A stretch of DNA of 64,000 nt from Hirundichthys speculiger (GCA_018398805.1 JAGFBZ010002332.1:456904-520903), one strand, 5' to 3'. Numbered from the stretch's first letter, positions 1 through 13,846 are shown. A program made the numbers and translations. Notes: generated by a model not told the origin, from the sequence alone.

Positions 1-743
1 GCTAATAACAGAGTTGAAAATAGATATGGCTAAAAAGGGAGCTTTTGTATGCATTTATTCAGTGTTTTGGCACGAAACCTAACAGATATTTCATTTATTC
101 CTCAGGAAAAAGGGTATAATATGTCTCCTTTAAAACAACGGGGGAAAGTTGAAATGTTGCAGACGGTGTTGCCTCATGCTGCGCTACAATACCCATCATT
201 TTTGGCTAAATCCACCGTCCAGAATCTGATGCAACAGAGGGCATCGTGCAGGTGCAGGCGGACAACACACAGCTCGCTCTGCATGCAGCTCAGACGGGAG
301 CGGCGCCGCTCGCTCTCAGCTCCGAGCTCCTCGTGGACAAAGAGACAGTGATGGGCAACCCGCATTACGGGGTCCTCTAACGCTTTCTGCTTTCATGCCA
401 CTTGAGAGTTAATCGATGTGCAAGCAGAGTGGGACAGCGCATGAAACTCTTCCAAGCTGTATGAAGTGTTGGCTCGTCGCTCTGCTATTTTCAGTGCATG
501 GGGGTTCAAAACTTGCCAGGCAATTATTGTAGCAGTGTTCTTAAAATACCGGGCTAATTAAAAACTTTTTTTTCCTGGATTTGATTTGCCAGAATTTGCC
601 AAGAATCACATTTCATGGCTTTTGAGATGCTGTTGGCAGATATTTGTGTTTATGGTAAATAAAAGCAGCTTGAGGCCACACATGACAGGGCCGTATGAAT
701 CACATCAAGGGCCTGGGGGCAAATGTAAGCTTAGGGTCCCCCC

Positions 744-763
744 TTTTTTTTTTTTTTTTTTTT
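744..763. repeat. Poly(T) tract
   Basis: An uninterrupted run of 20 T follows a short C run. It could be the A-tail of a minus-strand retroposed sequence, but no retroposon body was recognised beside it. Confidence 0.85.
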
Positions 764-3700
764 GCTGTGGATTTATCATGCCTTTTTTTTAATATCTATC
801 AGATGCAACTGAAACATTAACAGCCCTGATTGTTTGTGATGATTTCATCAAAAGGAGTGTTGGTATTTCATTAGATTTGGGTTTTGCCACTCCTGTTGTA
901 TTTAGGGCTTTAGCATAAGGAAAACATCTTGATGTTCTTACGCCTTCCAAAAGAAAATCACAAAAGAACTTTTGATATTTTTAGCTCACAGGTCCTCCTG
1001 TAGACATGGAGGTTATGTTGCTTTTACACCACCATTTATTTTGCTGCTAAAAAATATTGCTTTCTTGTGCACATTATTGAGCAGATTTAATTAAAGATTT
1101 CAGTTAATCAGACATTGAGTTTTGGGGCTTCGGGGGGCCTCTAATCGGTAGGAAACGTGGTTCAAGCCTTGCTCGTTCATCATGACAGTATTTCGAGAAA
1201 AAGTTTCAGTAAATGAAAAAAAAAGGGCCCATAATGCATTTAACAGATGTTTTGGTTTAAAAGGACAACATTCCTTCATTTATTTGTTGTTTGTATCTTA
1301 AAGAGACGAGAAAATGAATATGGATATCACACTGTTCCTTGTAAAGTTAGAATAATTTTGTTTTCAGAGAAGCTGTCTGTCAAAAAGGAAATCATATTGT
1401 CACAATCATTTCATGAGAATCGGCAAGAAAATGTTTTTACCCAACTTAATGGACAATAGTGTATTAAAACCTTGATAAAACAACAATGAGAGCAGGACTT
1501 ACATCTTGCATGATATAGATGTTTTTTTTGTTTTTTTTTTAACATTGCAGAATAGTTCCTCAGTCTAAAGAGCTAAAACAACTGCCATTACCTATTTAGT
1601 TGAAGGCAATTTTCAAAAACGTATTTTTGATGCAAACATTTGCTCCTTCTGTGTCGTATTTTAAGATTGTTTTTAAGATTTGTATTAGAGTTTAAATGAA
1701 TAACTTATAATGATGAAAACATTAGCTTTTTTTTTTGGAGCCCTAAACCATCCTGTAAAGCGTAATTCATCTGACAATTGAGGTGAAGAGTTAGTTGGAC
1801 ACTTGGAATATCCCATCAGGCACCACAACCCCATGGATAAACGATAATGAGGCTAATATGCGTCCAACTGCTGTATGCAACGGCACACTGAGTGGGTGGA
1901 CATTTTCCATGTGTTCAGGTGATGCCTCACATACCCCTTCCCCCCCCGTTCCCACCAAAGTTGCCCGGTCCTCAGAGCCGCCTCACTTCCCTCCTGCCAC
2001 CCGGTCTCCATGATGATGTGAGCAATTGAGTTCAAGGAGATCTGGGTAATTGAGAGGGCAGGGATGGCATCTGACAGGCACCGATGGCTCCAATGATTAC
2101 TTTAATCAGAGTGGTTAATGGAATTCCTTCAGGCATGTAGAAATGCTCAAATGTTCATCAGCACTCAACCGATTTTTACCCCTCCCCCCCCTTCCAACAC
2201 TGACATCTCTTCTTCTGGCTCACGTTGCTGTAATTACTGATCAGTTTTCTTCACTCCTCGCGCCTTCACTTTCTGTGTGGCCCTCGGCATCCGCACCGTT
2301 TGGTCCTGAATCCAGAAGGGGGAATTACTTTTGTGTGAGGCCACTGGGATGTTTTATGGTCAAGATGCATTATGGATGAAGGGTTTTAACATGAAATGTC
2401 ATGGCAAATCTCTTAACATCCAAAGGGACAGTCAAGGACTCAAACACAGTAAAATCTGTACAAAGGAAAGCTTGCGCTCAAATAAATGGAGCACTTTATG
2501 TTTGAGTGTAATGGAGGTATTTTCTGCTAATAGCAGAAAAAAGAAACATGTTCTTTTTTTAATCCAGAAAGTGCCTTGTATTTCCTGCAGATGTCATTCT
2601 ATCGTTTTCACTGGTGCTTCCTCAACTTTCTCCCCTAATCAGCTTTCTCATACTCCCACTGGCTCTGAGGAAACACGTTCTTGTCTGGATCCACGCAGTG
2701 ATCCCATCTGTCATATTTGCTGCTTTAAATGCAATATATTTAGCTTCTAATAGACTATTTACCCCCTTTGGAAAGATGTGACTGCGAGCTCAGCTAACAC
2801 GTGGAGATGACACGAGGTTCTCTTGCCACTGATGGAAACTAGTGCATTTCCTGACGCACTGAACTCCAGTCTAATTTTGAGTTATGCTTGTTTGACATCT
2901 TTACCCACTTTATAGTTTAAAAAAAACAACGAAATCTGGACTCCTTAAGTAAAATTTGATCAAGATTAGCATAAAATGAGTGCACAAATGTGCTGCTGTT
3001 GGAGGTTAAAATTGCCCAACTACCGAACAGTTGCATGAAATGCTTCACTAACCACAACCCATCCAGACAACATGCCCATGTGGGGCCCCCACTAGGATTA
3101 AAAGTAAGCTTTTTTGGGATGGAGTAGGCTTGGGCTTGAAACGGGTAAATGGCACGGGTCCCATATGATTTCAGTTTAGTTGACCCCAAATGGAAGCCTA
3201 TGTGGGCCAAATATCTTGGGGCCAATAAGGGATAAAGATGGGCTAAATTAGGATTTGAGTGGGTGTAATCTTAAGATTTTTGGTAGATCTTACTTACAAG
3301 TAATATACATATATATGGTGTTCTAGTGAGACAATCAATCGGCAGTTAAACGATACATTGACTACGACAGAGTTGCTAAGGGGATTCATTCTCCAAGTTG
3401 TATACAAGTTTAGAGGTCATTCACTCACATAACAGAATTGCAAGGTGCTCGGTAATGTCAATTTGTCAGTAAGAGACAGCCATCTTTAAACCATCACATG
3501 TGCACAGGAGGACCTTGAGATAATTCTACAGACGCCTACATGTCAAAACTTAGTGACTTGATGGAGCCTAAATGATAATCAGAAGCAATGGCCCTCAACA
3601 GGTCCGAATCTAGTAGAAAAGTCACGTACTTATGAATCAGCATTATATAATAAGGCCCCAAAATGCAGTTTTCATACAACTGTGGGTCTTATATTCATTT

Positions 3701-4539
3701 GGTTAGTCAATTAATCACTTAGGCTCCACCTAAAGACTGACAAATCCCATCTAGAGTCCATATGGGCGAACAAAACCAAAAAACAGCTGGACCCATGTAT
3801 TATCATTCTACTTTCATTTTTTAGTACATTTTTTCTACACGTACTTTTGGTCTTTATTTGATAAGCCTATTTCTACTCCGTGGTGTTCCTGACCACAAAA
3901 ACATTTTAATTTAATTATATTTTTCATAACACTCATTTTCTTCATTGAAAGCAAAACGTGAAAATTGCTCGAACGACAGTAAAAGGCTTTTAGTCGTGCT
4001 TAAAAAAAAATTGACACCCTATAGATCAAAAGCTTTTAAAGCAAAAATGTTCCGCAAGCGATTCAATGATATTAAATATAACCCTGCATGCTTTATGTGA
4101 CACAAAACAGCGCTACCTCCCGCGTTGCTGATTTCCTCTTTGATATACTGCCATAGATAAAAATAATGAAATCCTTTTTTATCCTGCTGTTAGTATTAGC
4201 TGGATGTTTTTTTTCCACCTCTCCATCTAATATGAATTGGGGATAGTGAAGTTGATATAAAAATGGAAGTCCTAACTGAAAAAAATGGATAGCAATTATG
4301 CTGGGAGCGATCATTTTTGGTCCACAGCGTTCTATTTTCAGCTAAACTGGGAAAAATTATGGTATAAGCTGACATGCGTATGTTATTTATGTATTTATTT
4401 TTTTATGTGTGATCAAAAGGTTTTAAATAGCATCCATCAGTGACTCTGTAGATCTGAAAAAAGGTTTAATATGATATCAAATGTTTTTATTTGATCTTTT
4501 TTAGATATATTTTCTCATTTACCTTGCTCTCCGTTTGGG

Positions 4540-4860
4540 CTCCCTCCTGGTAGCCTGGTTGTATTCATCAGGCCTCCCGTTTTCTTTGTTTGTTTACGGC
4601 GGCTGCACCCGCTGATCCGGAGCCGCAGTAACCCTGTCGTTTGATAAATGGCAACCATAGCATTACTGACTCCCCAGCCGAGCCCCGTGACGCCCGGCCA
4701 AAAAAACAACAGGTTGATGTATGGCTTCCTTCAGAGTGTCAAGCCGTTTCACTTGAGCCCGTCCAGCCACGGCGCTTCCACTCGTGTCTGCGTGGACTTG
4801 GAATCGTGGCCCTTCTCGCCCGCTTCATCATAGATGCAAGGCATCGATGAGGCATGACGT
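4540..4860. other. GC-rich block with a 61-codon open frame
   Basis: This is clearly more GC-rich than its surroundings. The plus strand has an open frame at 4648-4833 (starts MATIALLTPQPSPV) whose third codon positions are strongly G/C, as in real vertebrate exons. The start context is weak at -3 but has G at +4. On the minus strand an open frame (4515-4709) runs into a GTAAAT splice-donor-like site near 4518. I recognise neither protein. It could be a small exon, a conserved non-coding element, or chance. Confidence 0.3.
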
Positions 4861-5338
4861 ATTTGAGACATTATTGTTTGGAAATTTTCTTGTGCAAATC
4901 AAAAGCTGAGTGCACTGCAGTCAGATCAAGGGAATGTTTTTTGTTCTTTAATTCAGCTCAGGTTGAGAAGTCTGTTTAAATTGAGGCCAAGATATATATT
5001 TTTTTTTTAGGTAGACAAAATTTATCATGTCTGTGACATGATTAGCTCAAAATGCCAGATAGAGACTAGAAAATCTCCCTTTCCTATCACGCCTTCACAT
5101 CTCTGTTTACAGCAGCCAGTGTTAGAGAGTTGAATCCGCTATTTAACTCAAATCAGATCCTTCTCAGAACCAAACTCAACCCTTCTCTGTAGGGTGGGTA
5201 TCCATTCAGATCAGTCTTACAACAGTATTACAACAGTTAGAACAGCTAATAGAGCCTTGTGTAAAATTTTATAGGAATCATGTGGGGAAAGTTGAATATT
5301 TCTACTCCAATCTGGGTCTGTGATGTCACAGTACCATT

Positions 5339-6082
5339 CCATTTACATGGGATGTTTTATTCCTCTTTAATTCAGAATTAAGGTTAAATCCGATTTAAAA
5401 TGATTAAAAATTACCATGTAAATATCTAATTCTGAATGAATATGTCCATTCGGAATTAAACTTAATTCCGAAGTAAGTGGCTGGTTTATTCTGATTTTAA
5501 TTCAGAATAGAATAATTCTGAGGTCATGTATACACTCATACACTTTAAATTAATTCCGGTCTTTCTGCGCATGCTCGTTCTGATGACGCTTATATTATGC
5601 GCTGGGCTTTTTTCAAAACAAAGTTTCAAGATGGCAGCACGCAGTAAACGGTGGTCAAGAGCAGAGACGATTTATTTAATAAATAACTTGGAGGAACTGG
5701 AAATAATTAAAAGAACAGATGGCAGGAAACATAAAAATTGTCAGCTTTTCAAAGTTGTAGCGGCCAGGTTAAATGAAGGAGGTTTCGCAGATAGAGACGC
5801 CACACAGGTCAAAAATAAGTGGAATGTTGTTGCTAATCGAGTTGTTGCTAAGTTTGTATTCTTCCGGTAGACGTAAAGACGTCCGCCCCCCCTATCCAAT
5901 CAGAACCCTTCCCAACCCCCAGACCTTAAGCGGAATTGGATAAAGCCGAACAAACGTGTTTTTCATGTAAACCTCAATTCGGAATTAATATTTCCATGTA
6001 AACTCGAGGGAAAATAGTTTAATTCTGAATTATTTAATTCGGAATAATTAATTCTGAATTAAAAAACATCATGTAACCATGG
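5339..6082 (+). mobile_element. DNA transposon carrying a Myb/SANT gene, transposase absent
   Basis: The ends form imperfect inverted repeats: left CCATTTACATGGGATGTTTT and the reverse complement of the right end CCATGGTTACATGATGTTTT. Both are followed inward by TTTAATTCAGAATTA or a close copy. Subterminal motifs CATGTAAA and AATTC(C/T)GAATTA recur several times on both sides, as in transposase-binding arrays. The pentamer CCATT directly abuts both ends (5334-5338 and 6083-6087) and may be a target duplication. The cargo is a Myb/SANT-like protein, a companion gene known from PIF/Harbinger and a few other eukaryotic transposon groups. No DDE nuclease is present, so this is a deletion derivative; superfamily uncertain. 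Confidence 0.65.
5631..5870 (+). CDS. Myb/SANT-like DNA-binding protein of a DNA transposon
   Basis: The frame opens upstream at 5526, but ATG at 5631 begins the conserved part (MAARSKRWSRAE), giving 79 residues. The aromatic residues W8, F40 and W64, with the QVKNKW signature before the third, have the spacing of a Myb/SANT-like trihelix domain of the kind in transposon-encoded DNA-binding proteins. In that group the protein binds subterminal repeats and helps the transposase; here it sits inside an element with such repeats. The domain ends near residue 72 and the frame closes soon after. Known full proteins are longer, so this is either a first exon or a truncated gene. No stop or frameshift breaks the domain. 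Confidence 0.6.
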   Translation: MAARSKRWSRAETIYLINNLEELEIIKRTDGRKHKNCQLFKVVAARLNEGGFADRDATQVKNKWNVVANRVVAKFVFFR

Positions 6083-9000
6083 CCATTGCAAATCTGAATG
6101 GCTCCCCAGTCGAGGAACGTTCAGGCCTCGGCCACCACCAGGAAAAGTGACAGGATTGTTTTATGTTGGAGTTTTTGAGTCCATTGAAACATTGAACAAA
6201 TAATCTCAAGCTCAAAAAAAAAGGTGACCCTTTAAGATAAAAATAAAATACTCTGCATTTCCCAGGGCGTTTCTAATCAGGCTTTGCTTGGTAAACAGTC
6301 CTTGTGGGATTTCTTTGTAGTCCAAGTGCGCTAATCTTCATGTATAAAAGTCACTGTGGGGCCTCTTTAAGTCAGCTGTATATCAAGTTGTGGCGAAATG
6401 TCACTTCTGATAGAAACTGCATAATTCCCACCTTGTAATTACCTTCTTTCAAGCTCACAAGAGGGCTGCACATCTCCTCCACCAGTGATTGCTTTTCTTT
6501 GAAAGTCTTCATGCTATGTAGAACATATTATTCGCCCCTCAGGTTCACTCAGCTATCTTCAAAGAGAAAAATGTGTTTACTTCGTCTGAGTTTGGGTTAC
6601 AATTATACTGTATTGTCATTGTAAAATTCGGTTCTTCCGAGGTGTATGTATGTTTCCAAGGGTGATAGCTTGAACGGGTGAGATAAGGCCCGTGTGTGGG
6701 CAGCCTACGTCTTTGTGCGTTTGCAGTGCATCCAAATGCGTTCGGCTTTATTGTAAAATTCCACTTCCTGGCTCTCCTTTCCTCCGCTCCATCTACATCC
6801 TCTGTTCCCTCTCCATCCTGTCCCCATTTTGTTTCCGTCTCCGTGGCTTTGAATGTGCGAAGAGGAGGCTGCAGAAACGGGGGCCTCGCTAAAGGAATTA
6901 GACTGTGCGCTGGGAGATCACTCAGATAATGAAATGGTGGGAGGTAGAAAAACTAATTTTCTCACTTGTGAGGGAGAGAGACATACTAATGTGGCCATTG
7001 AAAGCAGCGCTGAATAGCAGTGACAAGAAAGAAAGAGACAATTGCAGAATCTAACGGTGTTATTTGATTTCGGCTCGTGACAGGTGGACGTGCTAAAAAG
7101 ATGAGGTTCGGCGGCAGCTTTAACTGTCCACAATGGACTTGTCACGCTGGAAAAAAAAAAATGTTTCGAAACTGTGTCGTTCTTGCAGTGCGCGGGTGAC
7201 ATGCGGTGCGCTCGTGTTTGGACAATGGCGAGGCTGAACTTGGCAGTGTGGGTGTGCTTGTTGAAAAATGGCTCCCGTGGAGGGGCTCTCACAGCTCCTG
7301 CAGCATCACTGACGTCAGCCACTCGTGATGTTCTCCGTGTACCTGCGAATGTGAGCGCGCGTGTGGTGTGTAGGCATAAAAAGGAAGAGACAAGTGTATG
7401 AAGAGGTGAACAGTGAGCATAAAAACAAACAGAAGTGATGCAACGTGGAGCCCTTATTCAATCATGAGACATCCACTTTTAGCAGTGCAATCTGACTTGC
7501 ATTTTTCAGGGAATATTTAAAATGATGGGAGCAGAGGTGGCAATTTAGTGTTTCTGCTGTAATATATTTGAAAAATCTGTTTTTTTTGCAGGTTATGACA
7601 GTGGGATATCTGCAGATGTAATTTTACAGTATCTATCAGCATTTTATGCGTGCATGTGATTAAGCTCCGTAACCTCCTCTGCAGCCTTACATGCACCTCC
7701 CAAACCGCAACCAGCAAATGTATTTGCTCTGCTTGATTGCATTCTATTTCTATTTATACATTTACTGCTGCTTCTTTTTTTTCCTTTTTTGTTCACATTG
7801 AAAATATAGATTGCTTCAGCGTCAATAAAAGTTAGCCTGGCCATCAATCCTAATATTTTTCCTCTTCGACCGCCTGTTGGTTCGGGTCCAACAGTACCGC
7901 AGAACAAACAGTTTCTCTGATTGGTTGTCTGTTTACTGAGGGGCGACCTGAGACAAAGTGTGTGACGTCGTCCGGAGCGACAGCCAGACAGTTATCAATA
8001 AAGACACCCAGAATAGCATGCAGTGTTATCGGCTGATCAAAAGTGTTATTAGCAATTCTGCAGCCATCTCAGCTGTTTAAAATAGTCCACCCCCGCCCCA
8101 TTGCAAATAGCTTATGTTTTATTTTTTATTTTGTAGACCCACTGAGACTCTCAGATCTAAGATAAAATAGAATAGAATAAATAACATAAAATGTGATGTT
8201 GTGTACTGATGAAAATGGTTGTAAATGGGAGGGGCACCAGATGCATTTCAAGCACAGCACTGCAGGCTACAGCGCTGCAGATGACAACAACAACAGATAA
8301 CACAAAACAAAGAGAAAAAGATAAAAACCTGTGCTGCCATCTGCTATTTAGTGGTGTAATTAAAGAGTGACACAACAAGAATGACTAAGAATAAACACTA
8401 ACTCGAACAAAAATCCTATATGCAGGCATTGCGCATTGCTGCTATGTAAAAGCATAAATCACTTTTTGCTACGTATCTAAAAAGAATTACAAAGTTATAA
8501 AGAGTTATGAAGGGAAGAGATGGCAAGACAATAAGAGAGATAAATTATAGAATAAAGAATTTAAGGAACACTGAATTCCATTGCCAAGGAACAAATACAC
8601 AAATAAATAAATAAAAACAAAGAAACAGATGCCGGACTGGATATACTGACCCGGATGAACTGCGCTTGATGCTGCTATGTTTTTGGCAGATCGGAAGCAT
8701 TTTAGGTGGGTGGAAGAGGACATCTTAAAAAGCTTGAAAGGAAGGCAAATTGGCCTCTTTCCTTGCTTTTTGAAAAAATGTTCCTTCTTTTTTAATATAT
8801 AGCAAAGCTATAAAGAATTTAATATAAAAGAAGGAAAATGTATTACCCTCTGTGAATATAAACAGAAGCGTGTTGACAGAGACTATAAAATTACACAAAA
8901 ACTACAGTTATCCCTCTGCCATAACCTGTAATAAACATCTGCTCTGTGCTTGAGAGCATATATTTTCTTTTCTTTTTGTTTTTCATGTATTCCAGCTCTT

Positions 9001-12000
9001 ATAAGGCAACCTTGTTACTTTCACCGGGGCCTTCTGTGTCTGAAAATATGTTACTCAGTGAGCCGTTCAGATTTGCAGGACACTGTTACATCACAGTGTG
9101 ACCTCATAGTAGAATTATCCAACCTATCCGTTTTTATCTCCACCCACATCTTCAAATCATGTTGCACTGGCTGTACCTCAGAAGTGGGGAATGAATTACT
9201 CATGCTTACGTGAATGCTTTGTTATTAACAGCAAGTTCTCATCAGGATTTATACATTATTGTTCGTAAGGAAAAAAAGAACCAATAAAGCTCTGCCATTC
9301 CTTTGTCAAATGTTTTATATCGTGACTATGGATGCCAGTTCCTTCTTGTGGGTTTCTTTAATGTATTTTAAATATTCATCTTTAATACAATTTTAATTGC
9401 GTCTCAAAAGAGGGGAGAAAAGCCATTCATTTCCTTGTTTCTTGCCGTTGAGAGGCAACAGGCCCGACAGGATCGTTCAACTTCAGTAAAATCTATCTAC
9501 ATTACAGTTTCACGTCGTGCCTGTCTGGGTTTGACGCCTTGATTGGCTCAGTTCTGAACTGCGGCATGAAGCACTTTAGTGCAGATGAAGGATTATCAGA
9601 TGATGGTCATTCCGTTTTCCAATATACAGTTATCTTTTTCTGATCTTTTTTGTGCTGCAGCTTCAAGAAGTGGTTTGGTTGAACTGGTTGTAAGTCAGAT
9701 GTTTGATTTTTTTTTTCTTTATTTTTTTGTGTGTATGTGCATGTGTGTGTTAGCCTTCCAGTGCTGTGCTACAGATGAATTCACAATATAAAACTTTTTG
9801 ACTGATTAAGTGTTGCACTTATATGCGGCAGCTCTTTATGCTAGCCTCTAAAAATGCTAATATAACACAGAGTGAACCACCAGTGAAGCTTGAAGGCTAT
9901 CAAGCTAGCACTGCTTCCTACTGTGGTCTTTTACTGCAAGAGATTATACCTAAAATGAATAATAATAATAATATCAACTGTCTGTAGAAGAGAGAAATTG
10001 AAAAATAAATAGCTGGGTTTGTTGTCTGCTAGCATGAATCATCATGCTAGCTGTTGTGTGCTCTCTCATATAATCTTTTCAGTTGGTTATTTAAGTTTTC
10101 ATGATAGCACAAAGCTGTATGGTTTTCAAAGGGATACACTCATGGGAAAAGACAGGTAGACTGGAGTTGCTCACATCATCCCTGTACAGAAGATAAAAGA
10201 CATGTTTGAATAGAGAGATGCTATGCTATATCTCTGGTCTATGACCAAATAATGTCAGACATTGACTTGTCGACTGAGTGTAAGATCTGCTAATTAACAA
10301 ACGGGTGTCTTGCCAAAATCTGATTAATTGCAAAAATGATTTTTTTTTGGCCCACTTTAATAAAGTCAACCAACAGGACTTTGAAGGTAATTCAGCTGTG
10401 TGATCATATTCTGGAATGGCAGTCGGTGGGTTTTGTCAATCACTTTTATTAAATATTTGATACAATCTTGGAACTTGCAGTGGACATATATCGTTATTTT
10501 TCTTTCCAAAGCTGAGTGGAAACTACTGACTGGGCTGAGATAGGATTTTAAAGGCTGGTTTTCAAGGATGTAAATGTAAAACAGGATTCTCGTTATTAGT
10601 TTAGCATCTTTGCATTCAAATGAAAGGAAACGAGAAAAACACATAATCTCAATTAGCCCAAAATTAAACTTGGGGTTGACATTAGGTTCCCATTTTCTAG
10701 TTTGAATCTCAGCAGGTTTTTTTTTTTTTCCCTTTAAATCAACATTAAGGTTAACCCACTAATTAATATCACTTTATAGTAGTTTAATCCTGACTCCACA
10801 TCCTAAAACCGTTTGCTCTGAACAGACAGTCGTGGTTGAAAAAGTGAGCTTTTGTATCATTTTCTCTGTGGTTCTTGAACCACATGTGGTACAGACGCTT
10901 TCATAAAAACCTCTGGGGATAAAAAAAAAAGGTCACATGTCTTATTTTATGTGGTTGCAGCAACAATGGGTCTTCTTTATATTTGATTCAAGTTCACCTT
11001 TTTAATATCTTGTTATTATGTCCTTTTCCTCTTCTACTTTCAAGCATTACTTGGAGAAAAAAAAAGGGAAGATAAAAGGATTTCTGCATCTTGTCCTTGA
11101 CAGTTCAATTTTTTGTGCTTAATGAATAGTTATTTTCCTGGTTCCTTTCCACACTCTTAAAAACCCTGGGCACAACCTGCTATAAACCATTCTTCACAGG
11201 GTACCGCAAATAATTAACCTCCAGATTCAGACAACAAATCCAGAGATTAAAAACCAGTCATTTTCTGAGAACAACCTTGCATTTCCACCCGGCAGCCCCG
11301 GGGTGGCTTTCCACACCTGATCCGGAGCCAGAAATGATGCAAACTGTAGAAACAAGACGGTGCTGCGTATTAGATCTCATTTGCCATGTTAAAGTGTGTT
11401 AACAGGAGGAATTACAACCAAATTAAACCACCAGAGATTCCCGACTCATCTAACCATCAAGACGTTATTATAGACTCCACGTAAATGTGTAAGGTATCAT
11501 GGGAGGATGTGCTTATTGAATTATGCCAAAATTAACCCATTAGCAGGGAGGAATCAATCAGACTGGAGAGAGAGTCGCGGCTCCGCTCTGCGAGGCGTTT
11601 CATTCTGTCACAGACATTTTGAGGGACGCCATAAAGTCATTTTTTCTTACACCGTTACATGAAAAATGACTGTAAAAGCGACATAAATGTGTTTTATATG
11701 GTGACCTGTGGTAAAAACGCATTCCTCGGGTGCAAACAATTTCATCTTGTGGAGATATAGCCTTAACATGTGGGCCTCTGCCACATAAAAAAAACTCCTG
11801 TCCCTCTCTGTAAGAAATAAAGGAGGATTTAATTGGTCCGCTGTAAAAGGTCTGTCCATTTTTGCACTTGAGGTTGACATTCTCATTTTATACTTCCTTT
11901 GCTGCTAGCAATGTGAAATCCGGGGAATCCGGCTCTGTCAGCACTAACGACAGATAAGGACCACCATATGGGTCTTTGCAGAGGAAGATAGTATCTTTAG

Positions 12001-13793
12001 GTTTCCATGCTCAAAACTGGATTTTGTAGTATAAATTAGCAGTAAGCAAAACTATTGAAATAACTTCAACTCACCGACCAAAAATGGAGTGCATAACTAA
12101 ACCCAAATGGCTCCCCTCCTTTCTGCTGACAGAATGTTAACTGCTAATGGCTCCACAATTGGGCAGTTTACAGCTGGCCAGTTTCTAATGTGATGCTAAC
12201 AGTGGATGACCTCTGTGCTCTGTGAAGGATCCAATTTGCAAATGGAGCATGAGCAATATTTCAGTCAAAGTGGGCTCAAGTAAAAACCACGGAAAAAAAA
12301 AAAACAAAAAAACAGCAAAACAACTGTCACAAGCTCATTACCACATTGGGAAAAGAGTATCATGCAGTCAGTGGATTTTCCCCAGGTTAATATTTAAAAG
12401 GGTGCAAATATTCTAACAGCAAAAATAAATGTCATGAATAATGTATCGACTGACACAACCCACATCCCACAATAACAAAATGTAATGTTCCACTGTCGAC
12501 GTGCTTAACCGGAGCCATTGCATTTATTCAGTCGCAGCGTAATGAAATTAATAATTCATATCAGGATAATTCCATACGACTGCTCCTCAGCCATTTGTGT
12601 GTTTCAGAAACCTGTTAATAGCTTTTAAATAGAAGTTGATTTCAAAAGAGGATAATGCTCGAATGATGTGGAAACTGAGGTCCCTGTAGGCTCCAACTTA
12701 ATGTGAAAATTCAAATAATCAATTTGTGCCTCTGAGATTACTTATGTGCTAATAATTAAAGCCGAAAAAAGGCTGTTATAAACACAAGGCCCACCAAAGC
12801 TGCGGCGGTATCTCGGAGACCTAGTTTTTGATTACAGGTCTCACTTTTTCCACCTCCTGAAAGTATTCATTTTACATCTCCGGGAGACATTTTTAATGAG
12901 GAGAAGGAAAACAAAGGGGACGCTCGACGTCTGTACCGCTGGCTGGGGAAATTCATCAGGAGCTGGAGTTAAGTAAAGGAGGAAAATGGCTAAAGAAGGT
13001 GCCTGTTTTTGGTATTTTAAGAATCTATCTCCTGATTTTCTTCATGATACGACCACGTCTGTAGGGCTGCTTCTCCTCATAACTAAAACTATGTGCTGCT
13101 ACTTCATCACAAAAATCCCCGGTGCAGCATACCAAAAAGGAACACATTTCAAACCCTGAGCAATTATATGGAGATGAAAGAAAAACACAAAAGCAGCTCA
13201 AGTCTTCTGCTAATTTCACCACTTCAAGAAAACCACATGCTCTTTTTAAAGTCTGTTGTCTGGTCTCATTTGAATGGTAACATAGAGGTCTGAGCTGATT
13301 TTCAAAATGTGTCTAAAAACAGTTGTATTCGGGTGGAATTAGTAAGCATCGTGATAGATCAATGAAATATAATTAGTTTTCCAGTCTGGTACCTGAGAAA
13401 TGTGACAAAATGGCACATTTGTTTTTCTCCGCCTGACACACCTACGTTATAAGATCTTTAAAACTGCCCAGGTTCACTTTTAGCATCTTTACTCATCAGA
13501 TGTTACTTTACTAGATAAACTGAGCTACTATCCTGCAATTCAAATCCATTTTTGACTCTAAGTAATGTGTTTTTTTTTAGGTGGAGAGAGAGAAATCGAA
13601 AATTTTCTTTTGTGTTCCAGGTCAGTTTACTCTGACACAATAACACATATCTTCATTATAACAACTCTTATATGTCTGAGACCAAGATTATTCGTTGTCA
13701 AGGTATAATTGTAATGATAGATGTGCCTAAAAAAAAAAGAAATTCCTATTAAAATAAAATTTCTTACTGTATGCATACAACACACATAAGTAT

Positions 13794-13797
<4 letters not shown>
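6083..13797. other. Intergenic DNA without recognised genes
   Basis: I found no convincing exon or transposon ends here. Open frames are short and lack known domains. Segments around 11380-11640 and 12480-12800 are non-repetitive and contain clustered TAAT/ATTA words, as is common in vertebrate non-coding regulatory DNA; this is only an impression without alignment. Confidence 0.5.

Positions 13798-13846
<49 letters not shown>
13798..13846. repeat. (TA)n microsatellite
   Basis: About 24 uninterrupted TA units. A 90-codon minus-strand frame across it, with an isoleucine-tyrosine run, is an artefact of this repeat. Confidence 0.95.

Larger units (their letters stand above)
1..5338. other. Intergenic DNA without recognised genes
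   Basis: No open frame here resembles a known protein. The stretch contains a 20-base T run (744-763), several short C and T runs, and a segment around 2960-3260 rich in CCCATGTGGG-like words that may be an old dispersed repeat. A GC-rich block at 4540-4860 is listed separately. The longest open frame (2331-2750, 139 codons) has no recognisable domain and looks like chance. Confidence 0.6.

Noticed and set aside
955..1060. Similarity between this segment and 55490-55570 (TTAGCTCA...GGTCC, ATGGAGGTT)
   Set aside because: Too diverged to define ends or family by eye; possibly an old shared repeat.
2331..2750. Plus-strand open frame of 139 codons
   Set aside because: No recognisable domain, mixed low-GC codon use, no splice or promoter support.
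5287..5334. Shared words with 53510-53545 (TCTGTGATGTCACAGTACC)
   Set aside because: Probably an old dispersed repeat, but no boundaries could be set at either site.
6918..7322. Minus-strand open frame of 134 codons
   Set aside because: No domain or motif recognised; overlapped by another chance frame on the plus strand.
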